Part shown: one piece after another, positions 49,956 to 57,702 of the stretch | Layout: the number at the start of each line of letters is the position of its first letter | Numbering within the stretch: position 1 is the first letter of the stretch | From: Candidatus Saccharibacteria bacterium oral taxon 488 | GTDB lineage: Bacteria > Patescibacteriota > Saccharimonadia > Saccharimonadales > Saccharimonadaceae | Direction: 5' to 3' | Assembly: GCA_010202115.1 (NCBI GenBank) | Contig: CP047917.1 | Span: forward strand, 62,001 to 126,000 | Length of the DNA stretch: 64,000 nt | Notes under the pieces: generated by a model | What the model saw: only the letters and a program-made list of their open reading frames with translations | Told to the model about the DNA's origin: nothing | The model's database searches: none | Position numbers and translations under genes: made by a program

Positions 49956-51102
49956 AATCACAAGAGATAATCAGTCAGGCGCGGTATCGTTATTTGCAGT
50001 AATCTTTGCGACGCTATTACTAACGGTTTTGATGCTTGGTTTTATGCGGCTGATGATGGTTGATCAGCGACAGGCTCTAAATAATGAGCTGTCACAAAGT
50101 GCGTATGACGCCGCCCTGTCTGGTGTTGAAGACGCCAAGCGAGTCGTGCGTGCCTGCCAAAAAGGAGATAATGGTGGCAAGGCATGCGAGCAGTTGCGAT
50201 TACCTAACGATTGTAAAGTCGTCGCACGTTCGGGCGTTGCCGGTAATGTGGCCGCCAACGAGACACTGATCCAGTCGCGCCGCTCAGGGGACGGTAAAGA
50301 GTTCAACCAAGCCTATACCTGCGTCAACATCACGATGGACACGGAAGATTTCCTGGTTAGCATACCCGAAGGATCATCTCGTTTGGTGCCGCTGAAAGCC
50401 AAATCTGAATTTAATAAAATTGTCCTCGAGTGGTTTACTAAAGAGGACGCGAACGGCAACGTGGCTGCTGGACGAGTAAAAAATGCTGCCTCCGTATCAA
50501 CTTCGCTGCCGGCATACAGTGACTGGGATGAGTCGCCGTCTCGTCCTGCACCCGCGCTACTGCGCACTCAGATGATTTTTCCAGGCGATACATTCGACCT
50601 TGCTAGTCTTGATAGCTCTCGTGTTGCGACAATGTTCCTTTATCCACGGACGCTGAGTGTCCCCGGACCGACGAACGGAGGTGTATCGGCAATTAATCTA
50701 CCGCGAGCGGGCGGTGGTGGGCAATTTAATAATGCTCCGACACCGGTGAGCTGTTCTCCGGATTTTGCGAATAGTGGTTATTCGTGCCGAGCCACAATTG
50801 ATATATCACCTGTTACGGCTGCCGCCAGCGTTAATTCATTCTTGCGTCTGACGCCGCTATATCGCATGTCACACGTGCGAATTGCCCTATATAATGGTGC
50901 AGAACCGGTTAAATTTGATGGTGTTCAGCCAGCGGTTGATGCAACTGGTCGTGCTAGTAATGTATTTCGGCGGGTTGAGGCGCGCCTTCAGATAGGTGAC
51001 GACTTCCCGTATCCTGAAAATGCTATCGATCTTGAGAATAGCCTCTGTAAAGACTTTTCGGTGACTGAGGGTAGTGTAACGCCGGGTAGCTGTCGGCCGT
51101 AG
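49948..51102 (+). CDS. PilX-like pilus-associated protein
   Basis: 384 aa. The N-terminus reads QSGAVSLFAVIFATLLLTVL, then FMRLMMVDQRQALNNELSQS and AYDAALSGVEDAKR, the PilX N-terminal pattern (membrane helix without Glu5, then an amphipathic helix with A-x-x-G-x-E-x-A). A large C-terminal domain of about 300 residues is beta-rich with paired Cys and might be the tip adhesin. It overlaps the previous gene by eight bases and stops 12 bases from the convergent recombinase gene. Confidence 0.82.
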   Translation: MDKITRDNQSGAVSLFAVIFATLLLTVLMLGFMRLMMVDQRQALNNELSQSAYDAALSGVEDAKRVVRACQKGDNGGKACEQLRLPNDCKVVARSGVAGNVAANETLIQSRRSGDGKEFNQAYTCVNITMDTEDFLVSIPEGSSRLVPLKAKSEFNKIVLEWFTKEDANGNVAAGRVKNAASVSTSLPAYSDWDESPSRPAPALLRTQMIFPGDTFDLASLDSSRVATMFLYPRTLSVPGPTNGGVSAINLPRAGGGGQFNNAPTPVSCSPDFANSGYSCRATIDISPVTAAASVNSFLRLTPLYRMSHVRIALYNGAEPVKFDGVQPAVDATGRASNVFRRVEARLQIGDDFPYPENAIDLENSLCKDFSVTEGSVTPGSCRP

Positions 51103-51114
51103 TGTCTTAGGGGT

Positions 51115-52035
51115 CTATCTCGTATCACTGTGAAAGCGTTCGTGGACGTCTTTGAGGTGCTGGTCGGTGACGTGTGTGTAAATCTGGGTCGTGGCGATAT
51201 TGCTATGACCAAGCATCGATTGTACCGCCCGTAGGTCCGCTCCATTCATCAGAAGGTCGGTGGCAAAGCTATGACGCATAGTGTGCGGGCTAACGTGCTT
51301 GGTGATGCCAGCAAGTCGGGCATAGTGCGATACCATCCGCTGGATCGAGCGAGCACTCAGCCGACGATAATCGCCAGAAACTGATGGCTTTGCTAGGCGC
51401 CTGCTATAGCTGATGAATAGAGCCGGCAAGCTGTCACTTCGCGCATCAAGGTAATTTTTGACGTGCTCGGCAGCAGACATTGAAACGAATACGGGCCGGT
51501 CTTTCTGGCCCTTACCGCGCACCATAAACTCGCGTCGAGCGAGATTGATGTGGTCACGATTCAGGTTAACAAGCTCTGACACGCGCAGTCCGCTTGAAAA
51601 CAAAAGCTCAATAATTGCGCGGTCGCGAAGGCCTGGTTCATTGTCCAATGGGATCTGCTCGATGAGCCGTACCACCTCGTCGTAGTGGAGAAATGTGACT
51701 TGTTTGCGAACGGTTTTTGGTAGGATGATCTTGTCGGCTGCCAGTGATGAGATGTCTCGTTGTGATAAATACGTCAATAATCCACGTAGGGCAATTAAGT
51801 GGTAATTTTGTGTAATTAACAACAATTCTTCACCGGTGTTGCTATTTTTATAACGGTTTAACCAGAGGCGATACTTACGAATTGTCTCTGATGTTATTTT
51901 TGCAACATCAATATCACCAGCAAAATCAATGAAGCGCTCAAGGTATAATTTGTAGTTCTCAATGGTGCGCGGACTGCGACCACCTTCAACTTCGAGATGT
52001 TCTAGGAAATCTGCTAATGCTTCTGAGAGATACAT
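51115..52035 (-). CDS. xer: Tyrosine recombinase XerC/XerD
   Basis: Resolves chromosome dimers at dif, with FtsK. 306 aa, complete. The N-terminal SAM-like DNA-binding domain (1-95) is followed by the catalytic set Arg151 (SSGLRVSEL), Lys in GKGQKDRP (175/178), His251 and Arg254 (SPHTMRHSF), His277 (LGHSNI) and Tyr286 (TQIYTHV). As some CPR have a single Xer, it may act alone. TAAAAT (52042-52047) lies 6 nt before the ATG. Its base composition matches the chromosome rather than the element at 57 kb. Confidence 0.93.
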   Translation of the reverse strand: MYLSEALADFLEHLEVEGGRSPRTIENYKLYLERFIDFAGDIDVAKITSETIRKYRLWLNRYKNSNTGEELLLITQNYHLIALRGLLTYLSQRDISSLAADKIILPKTVRKQVTFLHYDEVVRLIEQIPLDNEPGLRDRAIIELLFSSGLRVSELVNLNRDHINLARREFMVRGKGQKDRPVFVSMSAAEHVKNYLDARSDSLPALFISYSRRLAKPSVSGDYRRLSARSIQRMVSHYARLAGITKHVSPHTMRHSFATDLLMNGADLRAVQSMLGHSNIATTQIYTHVTDQHLKDVHERFHSDTR

Positions 52036-52118
52036 AGTTTAATTTTAACAACATCTATACCGTTTATCAAACGAATACTTTTTGTTATGATGAAGAAAAT
52101 AATACACGAAGGAGACAT

Positions 52119-52646
52119 ATGACTGAATCAAAAGAGAAGAATATGTGTGGCATTGAACGAACACTGATTGTGTTCAAGCCCGATGCAGTGCAGCGGGGAA
52201 TCGTTGGCGAGATCTTGCAGCGGTTTGAGCGTGTTGGTCTCAAGATTATCGGTGTCAAGATGGTAGCTCCGGGTCGTGAGCATTACTTTGCGCACTACGA
52301 AACGATTGGCAAGATGGTGACCCGTCGTGGTGAAGAAATTTTTGACATGACGCTTGATATGATGATGGACGGGCCGGTTATCGCTATGGTTCTTGAAGGA
52401 GTTGAAGCGGTTGCCGTGGTGCGTAAAATTGTTGGCCCAACCGAGCCAAAGTCTGCCGATATGGGTACGATTCGTGGTGACTATTCGCATGTTAGCTTTG
52501 GCTACGCCAACGAGTGCCAGAAGGGTGTGCCGAATTTGATTCACGCATCGGGTGATCCTGACGAGGCGGCGCAAGAAGTCGCCCACTGGTTTAAACCCGA
52601 AGAGTTGATGGATTATGCGACGTTAAACGAAAAGTTTACTCGGTAG
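52119..52646 (+). CDS. ndk: Nucleoside-diphosphate kinase
   Basis: Balances NTP and dNTP pools via a phospho-His intermediate. ERTLIVFKPDAVQRGIVGEI, GPVIAMVLEGVEAV and the catalytic His142 in VPNLIHASGDPDEA. At 175 aa it is longer than the usual 140-150, with extra residues around 60-85 and at the C-terminus. GAAGGAGA precedes the ATG. Followed by a strong terminator. Confidence 0.95.
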   Translation: MTESKEKNMCGIERTLIVFKPDAVQRGIVGEILQRFERVGLKIIGVKMVAPGREHYFAHYETIGKMVTRRGEEIFDMTLDMMMDGPVIAMVLEGVEAVAVVRKIVGPTEPKSADMGTIRGDYSHVSFGYANECQKGVPNLIHASGDPDEAAQEVAHWFKPEELMDYATLNEKFTR

Positions 52647-52663
52647 TATTGTCGCGACCGACG

Positions 52664-52697
52664 ACCACCCGTGTTATAATTAACACGGGTGGTTTTT
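52664..52697 (+). terminator. ndk terminator with a -10-like loop
   Basis: Perfect 13-bp stem ACCACCCGTGTTA/TAACACGGGTGGT (52664-52676 with 52681-52693), then a T run. The loop region spells TATAAT (52675-52680), which may serve as the -10 of the downstream tRNA gene. Confidence 0.8.
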
Positions 52698-52704
52698 TGT
52701 GTGT

Positions 52705-52781
52705 GCCTCGGTAGCTCAACTGGATAGAGCAGATCCGTCCTAAGGATAAGGTTGTAGGTTCGACTCCTGCCCGGGGTACCA
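52705..52781 (+). tRNA. tRNA-Arg (anticodon CCU)
   Basis: Cloverleaf by eye: acceptor GCCTCGG with CCGGGGT, D-stem GCTC/GAGC, anticodon loop GTCCTAA giving CCU, T-arm GTAGG-TTCGACT-CCTGC, discriminator A and encoded CCA (52779-52781). The first anticodon-stem pair is a mismatch (G-A). The start codon of the next gene lies 7 nt after CCA. Confidence 0.93.
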
Positions 52782-52788
52782 AAGAATT

Positions 52789-53322
52789 ATGACGAAGAAA
52801 GCCAAATTAGATAAATCATTTGATGGCCAGCGCGATGGCGAGGAGCTGTTATTTGTGTTTCGTCGACATATTATTGCTATGCGTAAGGGTTTTTATCTAT
52901 TGCTCATTCCAATGACTGTTGGCGCATTACCGTATCTCATCTGGCAGGATAATCTCAATCTTTTATGGGTATTTCTCGGCAGCTTCATCTTTGGACTCGT
53001 TCTGTTTGGTTATCATTTTTTAATGTGGTTTTATACATATTACATTGTGACAAATCAGCGACTTCGCCAGATAACGCAGCATGGTTTTTTTGGTAAGGAT
53101 GTAATTGAACTTAAACTAGCGAAAGTCCAGAATATCAGTTATGTCGTGCCTGGTTTTACGGGCGAAATGTTCAAATTTGGTACAATAGTTATTCAGACGT
53201 TTGTCGGGGACCTTGTCATTAAAAATGTCGAGCACCCAGATAAGATTTATAATAAGCTGCAAGATGCGGTGGACCTCGCTGCTGAAAGGAGTGATCATGC
53301 TAAAGAAGACAACGAAGGGTAA
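52789..53322 (+). CDS. Membrane protein with a bacterial PH domain
   Basis: 177 aa. The N-terminal soluble part is followed by two closely spaced membrane helices (about 37-55 and 63-85), then a PH-like domain with TYYIVTNQRLRQITQHGFFG and VIELKLAKVQNISYV, typical of YdbS/YdbT-type (bPH2) proteins. No Shine-Dalgarno. The ATG is 7 nt after the tRNA-Arg CCA, so the mRNA is probably made by tRNA 3'-end processing. Its end overlaps the SurA-like gene. Confidence 0.85.
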   Translation: MTKKAKLDKSFDGQRDGEELLFVFRRHIIAMRKGFYLLLIPMTVGALPYLIWQDNLNLLWVFLGSFIFGLVLFGYHFLMWFYTYYIVTNQRLRQITQHGFFGKDVIELKLAKVQNISYVVPGFTGEMFKFGTIVIQTFVGDLVIKNVEHPDKIYNKLQDAVDLAAERSDHAKEDNEG

Positions 53323-54325
53323 GAAAAAGGACAAACGCTCACTGCCGTCGCGGATTACCAATGACACGGTCGCGGAGCATCGCGAAAAGGTGCTGGCTGG
53401 TGGGCGCAAACACAAATACCCGATACAATACTCCAAACATAAACTAGTCTGGAACACGGTATTTATTAGTATTGCTGGACTCGTGACGGTGATTGTCCTA
53501 TTGTATCTGCAACTCTATGTCTGGAAGGACACAAGCGATTTAGCATATCGTATTACCAAAATTTTGCCGCTACCGGCCGGTTCAGTTGAAGGGGAATTTG
53601 TGCGCTATAGTGATTATTTACTATATAACCGCGGTAATATGGCGGTGCTTAAGACTCAGGGTCAAGATCAGGCTGGTGATAAAGTCGCTTTTCAGCGGCA
53701 GCGGGCCATGAACCAAGCGGTGCAGGATGCATATGTGCGTAAGCTAGCGAGAGAAAGGGGTATATCAGTTGATGATCGAAAAGTTGATGAAGAGATGGAC
53801 CGCCAGCAAAAGGATGCCGGCCTGTCAAAAGAAGCCTACCGTTCGGCGGTAAAAGATATGATTGGCTGGTCGCTTGATGAGGCGCGTGATGGCATTAGGG
53901 CATCGCTGCTGCGCTGGGAAGTATCGTTTGCCGTTGATGAAGCGGCGGCCAACCTTGTTAAGGAAGTTGAAGCACAGCTCAAGGCCGGTAAATCGTTGAC
54001 CGATGTCGCGGCGGCGTTAGGCGAACGAGTACAAGTAATGCCAGAGACTGTTGTTCCGAAGACCAACAAAGACGGTGGCTTGACCGAGGCGGCGATTAAA
54101 ACTGCAGATGGTACGATTTCTGGGGTTATTAAGCCGCTCGGTGGCGATGGCTACTACTTTGTTCAGCCACGCTCACGGGATAACGGTTCAATCACCTACT
54201 CATACCTCAAGATTCCATTGACGACATTTAAAGCTAATTTTGATAAGTTGATCAATGACAAGAAAGTTACCTATTACGTTCATCTTGATCAGCCAGCCGA
54301 ACAAAAGTCTGGTGAGCAGAAATAG
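53297..54325 (+). CDS. SurA-like membrane-anchored peptidyl-prolyl isomerase/foldase
   Basis: 342 aa. A basic cytoplasmic head (1-50) and one membrane helix (VFISIAGLVTVIVLLYLQLY, about 57-76) are followed by a SurA-N-like helical domain (MNQAVQDAYVRKLARERGIS; DEEMDRQQKDAGLSKEAYR). The C-terminal part has a short parvulin-like region (LKAGKSLTDVAAALGERV; GVIKPLGGDGYYFVQ). The active-site pattern is incomplete, so it may act as a chaperone rather than an isomerase. The start has AAAGGAG and overlaps the PH-domain gene by 26 bases. Confidence 0.82.
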   Translation: MLKKTTKGKKKDKRSLPSRITNDTVAEHREKVLAGGRKHKYPIQYSKHKLVWNTVFISIAGLVTVIVLLYLQLYVWKDTSDLAYRITKILPLPAGSVEGEFVRYSDYLLYNRGNMAVLKTQGQDQAGDKVAFQRQRAMNQAVQDAYVRKLARERGISVDDRKVDEEMDRQQKDAGLSKEAYRSAVKDMIGWSLDEARDGIRASLLRWEVSFAVDEAAANLVKEVEAQLKAGKSLTDVAAALGERVQVMPETVVPKTNKDGGLTEAAIKTADGTISGVIKPLGGDGYYFVQPRSRDNGSITYSYLKIPLTTFKANFDKLINDKKVTYYVHLDQPAEQKSGEQK

Positions 54326-54349
54326 CCTCCGGCCTGCTCGTCATCATCT

Positions 54350-54378
54350 TTGCGAAAGCCTCACTCATCTGCTATAAT
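54350..54378 (+). promoter_or_regulatory. tRNA-Thr promoter
   Basis: TTGCGA (54350-54355), 17-bp spacer, TATAAT (54373-54378), about 14 nt before the mature tRNA 5' end. Confidence 0.7.
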
Positions 54379-54392
54379 TCTTGGGGAGACAT

Positions 54393-54468
54393 GCCGCTGT
54401 AGCTCAGTTGGTAGAGCGGCGCTTTCGTAAAGCGTAGGTCACCGGTTCGAATCCGGTCAGCGGCTCCA
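54393..54468 (+). tRNA. tRNA-Thr (anticodon CGU)
   Basis: Acceptor GCCGCTG/CAGCGGC, D-stem GCTC/GAGC, anticodon loop TTCGTAA giving CGU, T-arm ACCGG-TTCGAAT-CCGGT, discriminator T and encoded CCA (54466-54468). Again followed at exactly 7 nt by an ATG. Confidence 0.95.
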
Positions 54469-54475
54469 GAACAGC

Positions 54476-54853
54476 ATGAAGAACCATATTACAAACACAT
54501 TACGACAGATAATGAAAGACCGCTGGCTACTTGGTCTTGTTATTGTTAATATCTTACTAGCGTCAATAATTATTATCTCCTTTGCTGTTACTATCAAGCC
54601 TAAAGAAACCCAAGTTATTGTTCAGCATAGTGCATTTAGTGTGACGGGGCTTTATCGTGGTCACTGGTATTCGCTTTGGACGTATGGCGTGTTGCAGCTT
54701 ATGATTACGGTTGGGCACATCATATTGAGCGCTAAGCTTGCTGTGGTACAGCGTCGAGACTTAGCACTGGCACTTCTTTGGCTCACAATCGCTATATCAG
54801 TTATACTAGCACTGTTTGCTTACTCAATAATCGTAATCGCGTCGGTGGTGTAG
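54476..54853 (+). CDS. Small integral membrane protein, 125 aa
   Basis: Three predicted membrane helices (about 18-38, 67-88, 95-122). No recognised family. The ATG lies 7 nt after the tRNA-Thr CCA with no Shine-Dalgarno. It stops 4 bases before the glycosyltransferase gene, suggesting a membrane partner for that enzyme (inference). Confidence 0.75.
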   Translation: MKNHITNTLRQIMKDRWLLGLVIVNILLASIIIISFAVTIKPKETQVIVQHSAFSVTGLYRGHWYSLWTYGVLQLMITVGHIILSAKLAVVQRRDLALALLWLTIAISVILALFAYSIIVIASVV

Positions 54854-54857
54854 AATT

Positions 54858-56540
54858 ATGGATATAGAAATACCACTTGGTAAACGAAAGCCGCTCTATC
54901 GATTTTTAGAGATTCTGCCGGGTCTGTTGAGCTATGGTGCAATTATTCTTCTTGTCATACTGTCGATTTTTAGTCCACTGCTTGCGTCACTCTATCTGCT
55001 TATTATCATCCTGTCGATGATGGTGCGCGTGGTTGGCATTACCTATCATATGGTCGCTGGCCGTGCTAAGATGGATAAGGCGTGTCTGATCAATTGGCAT
55101 GCGCGTCTTGAAGATCTCGAAGATCCGCAGGCGGTATATGCACGTATTCGCGACCAGCGACATAAGGAGGTTGGTTTTGCGCAGCACAAAGAAAACTTAC
55201 GTCTCATTGCTTCTGCACAGCCAGGGTTTTTCCCGAAACCATCTGAAATTTATAACGCAGTTATCATGCCTGCCTATAATGAGAGCATTGAGGTGATTGA
55301 GCCAGCCATTCAAGCAGTAATCGCTACTACGTATGATAAAAAGCGTATGATTATGGTATTTGCGTATGAAGAGCGAGGCGGTAAGGATATTGACACAACT
55401 GCCAAGACACTACAAAAGCGCTATGGCGAGTATTTTCACGCCTTTCATATCGTCAAGCATCCAAAAGACATTCCGAATGAGGTGATCGGCAAGGGTGGCA
55501 ATATTACGCATGCCGGGCGCTGGCTGAAGGGGTGGCTCAAGGAGCAGCATATTCCGTACGGTAATGTTATTGTCACGACGATGGACTGTGATAATAAGCC
55601 ACATGAAACCTACTTTGACTACCTGACATACGAATATATCGTCCGCGAGGATCGTAAGCACTACTCGTATCAACCAGTCTGCCTATTCACTAGTAATATT
55701 TGGGACGTGCCGGCGCCGATGCGCGTGGTTGCGACGGGTAACTCATTTTGGAATATCATTAGCTCAATGCGCCCTCATTCGCTACGTAATTTTGCTTCAC
55801 ATGCTCAGCCGATGGATGCGCTCGTTGAGATGGACTTCTGGAGTGTTCGAACGATCGTCGAAGACGGCCACCAGTATTGGCGCAGCTACTTCTATTTTGG
55901 TGGTAACTACGGGGTCGTGCCGCTCCATGTACCAATTTATCAAGACGCGGTATTGTCAGCTACGTATATAAAAACGCTCAAAGCGCAGTTTATCCAGTTT
56001 CGTCGTTGGGCGTATGGGGCATCTGATGTTGCGTATGTTGGTGAACGGGTCTTTACTAAGCAGCGTAATGTACCATTTTGGGCTGGTTTCTCACGGTTTG
56101 TGCGGCTACTTGATGGAAATGTGACGTTAGCCTGTAATTCGGTTCTAGTTGCTTTTGGTGGCTGGGTACCGCTTATTGTTAATGCCGAGGCAGCTCGTAG
56201 TGTCGCCGCGCATCAATTGCCTGATACGGTGAGTACGCTGCAGCAAATTGCGTTGATTGGTATGGCGATAGCGATTTTTAGTGCCTTCAAGATTTTACCA
56301 CCGCGTCCAGTTCGCTACACGCGACGTCGAAGTGTCTGGATGCTTTTACAGTGGGTGCTGATGCCAGTGACGTCTATTGTCTATAGCTCTGCTGCGGCGT
56401 TTGCCGCGCAGACTCGTTTGTTAGTCGGGCGATATCTTGATAAGTTTGACGTCACCGAAAAAGCCACAGCGGCGATTAACGCTCGTCAGAAGGCGGCTGC
56501 ACGTAAACGGTCGAAGGCCTCCCGCGTCGCCGAGAAGTGA
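54858..56540 (+). CDS. Membrane glycosyltransferase, family 2-like
   Basis: 560 aa. Two N-terminal helices (about 22-60) are followed by a GT-A domain: YNAVIMPAYNESIEVIEPAI (nucleotide-sugar binding start), EERGGKDIDTTAKTL, then VIVTTMDCDNKPHETYFDYL as the DxD-like metal site, MDALVEMDFWSVRTIVEDGH (ED acceptor motif) and QFRRWAYG (Q-x-x-R-W-like). Two to three C-terminal helices and a basic tail end the protein. The layout resembles processive polysaccharide synthases. The product is unknown. Its 3' end overlaps nrdR by 65 bp in convergent orientation. Confidence 0.85.
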   Translation: MDIEIPLGKRKPLYRFLEILPGLLSYGAIILLVILSIFSPLLASLYLLIIILSMMVRVVGITYHMVAGRAKMDKACLINWHARLEDLEDPQAVYARIRDQRHKEVGFAQHKENLRLIASAQPGFFPKPSEIYNAVIMPAYNESIEVIEPAIQAVIATTYDKKRMIMVFAYEERGGKDIDTTAKTLQKRYGEYFHAFHIVKHPKDIPNEVIGKGGNITHAGRWLKGWLKEQHIPYGNVIVTTMDCDNKPHETYFDYLTYEYIVREDRKHYSYQPVCLFTSNIWDVPAPMRVVATGNSFWNIISSMRPHSLRNFASHAQPMDALVEMDFWSVRTIVEDGHQYWRSYFYFGGNYGVVPLHVPIYQDAVLSATYIKTLKAQFIQFRRWAYGASDVAYVGERVFTKQRNVPFWAGFSRFVRLLDGNVTLACNSVLVAFGGWVPLIVNAEAARSVAAHQLPDTVSTLQQIALIGMAIAIFSAFKILPPRPVRYTRRRSVWMLLQWVLMPVTSIVYSSAAAFAAQTRLLVGRYLDKFDVTEKATAAINARQKAAARKRSKASRVAEK

Positions 56541-56940
56541 TGAGTCGGTGCTGGGCGGCGTACTGGAGTGCTGCTACTGGGTCGTAGCGCTGGAGGATTA
56601 TGTGTGTTATTTGAGCGATGATTTGCGTAGATAGCGGTTTATCTTGCTTGATAATCTGTTCCTGCGCGGTTTGTGCAAGGAAGTAGCTATCATGTGCTGC
56701 AGCATGCTTATTATGTTGAAAGCTACGGCTAATACTTACGATGAGTTTTCCTAGATTGAAAGGGGTGGTTGATCCGTCGCGTGCTAACACCATGTGCCCG
56801 TCTAGTGTAGCCCGTTCGTATGTCGTAAAGACTGCACCACATTCTGGACAGGTCCGTCGTCGCCAGACGCTGGGGTGTTTCGTGTGCTTGCGGGAGTTTT
56901 TGGTAGTAGTTTTATCGTGAAAACAATTTATACAAATCAT
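56476..56940 (-). CDS. nrdR: Transcriptional repressor NrdR
   Basis: Zinc-finger plus ATP-cone regulator of ribonucleotide reductase genes. 154 aa. The zinc ribbon is intact (Cys3, Cys6, Cys31, Cys34 in ICINC and RTCPECGAVFTTYER). The ATP-cone follows (LARDGSTTPFNLGKLIVSI). The C-terminus GRPSTVYVQPPSDER runs into the convergent glycosyltransferase gene. The start at 56940 places the first Cys correctly; a GTG at 56961 is possible. Last gene before the composition change near 57.04 kb. No nrd genes lie in the window. Confidence 0.88.
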   Translation of the reverse strand: MICINCFHDKTTTKNSRKHTKHPSVWRRRTCPECGAVFTTYERATLDGHMVLARDGSTTPFNLGKLIVSISRSFQHNKHAAAHDSYFLAQTAQEQIIKQDKPLSTQIIAQITHIILQRYDPVAALQYAAQHRLITSRRRGRPSTVYVQPPSDER

Positions 56941-57017
56941 ATCAATATATTGACATATCACTATAAAAAATACTAGTGGAAAAGTATATGAAAATGTGTA
57001 AAATAGAAAAAACTAAA

Positions 57018-57039
57018 AACCCTCCGCACTGCGAGGGTT
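57018..57039. terminator. Hairpin at the chromosome/element boundary
   Basis: Perfect 7-bp stem AACCCTC/GAGGGTT with an 8-base loop, in an A-rich context on the left. It looks like a terminator reading leftward, but no gene reads in from the right. Base composition changes from AT-rich to GC-rich immediately after it. Confidence 0.5.
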
Positions 57040-57049
57040 GTATGCAATA

Positions 57050-57484
57050 ATGGTGGCCCTCACCGACACCCTCTCGAAACAATGGCAGCCGCTCCTTGAC
57101 CTGGTCGCGAGCTTGCCGCCTGACTTTACCACCCGTGATGAGGGTTCCGCTGTCTCGCGTCTACCACATAGGGTCAAGTTCACTTCGCTCACCTCGGCCC
57201 AGCGAGCCAACGTCGCTGATCTCTACGCGGCTGGCGTCCCCGTGCCGGACATCTGCGCCCGCTTCAACATCACGAAGAACACGGTCATCCGCCTTCGCAA
57301 GCAGGCTGGCGTTCCCCAGCGGGAGCGCGGTCTCAATGAGCCGCAAGGCGACGAGGCCGAAGTGATGTACGCCTCGGGTAAGTCTCTCCTGACCATCGCC
57401 AAGCGCTTCGGCACCGGCGTCGGTGCTGTCCGGGGCTGCCTGCTGCGGCGCGGGGTGAGGATGCGGAGGAGGAACGGGGCGTAG
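57050..57484 (+). CDS. Tandem helix-turn-helix protein, 144 aa
   Basis: Two resolvase/transposase-type HTH units: ANVADLYAAGVPVPDICARF (first, then NITKNTVIRLRKQAGV) and AEVMYASGKSLLTIAKRFGT (second, then GVGAVRGCLLRRGVRMRRR). The pattern matches the C-terminal HTH repeats of actinobacterial serine-recombinase-associated proteins, but no catalytic recombinase domain is attached, so it may be a regulator or a truncated recombinase end. The ATG at 57050 is preferred; the frame is open to 57038. No Shine-Dalgarno is obvious. It lies between two copies of a 10-bp repeat. Confidence 0.7.
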   Translation: MVALTDTLSKQWQPLLDLVASLPPDFTTRDEGSAVSRLPHRVKFTSLTSAQRANVADLYAAGVPVPDICARFNITKNTVIRLRKQAGVPQRERGLNEPQGDEAEVMYASGKSLLTIAKRFGTGVGAVRGCLLRRGVRMRRRNGA

Positions 57485-57702
57485 TGGGTCGCATGAGGGT
57501 TGTAAGGCCTCGTCAGAGCATTGTTTTTCCGATTCTCGCGGGCGGTCTGGCACTCAGGAATTTAGTTTAGGTTTCATCTTTCTGGCTGCGATCTTAAAGC
57601 TCCCCAAGAAGATGGTCGTGTCGTCCCTTCGGCTGTCAAAAGTTAGCTATCATTGGTCTATTCAGGGCGACAGGGCCCCGATGAACCTCAAGGGGGCTCG
57701 AG
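57485..57702 (+). other. Intergenic stretch without recognised genes
   Basis: 218 bp of mixed composition. It contains the second GAGGGTTGTA (57495-57504) and, near its end, an AGGGGG Shine-Dalgarno for the following gene. Nothing else is recognised. Confidence 0.6.

Noticed and set aside
51115-52035. Tyrosine recombinase as integrase of the 57-64 kb element
   Set aside because: It has chromosomal composition, a leaderless -10 and XerC/D length, and lies 5 kb left of the boundary behind chromosomal genes.
57161-57553. 130-aa minus-strand ORF
   Set aside because: Antisense to the HTH gene. No start signal and Pro/His/Arg-rich composition typical of shadows.
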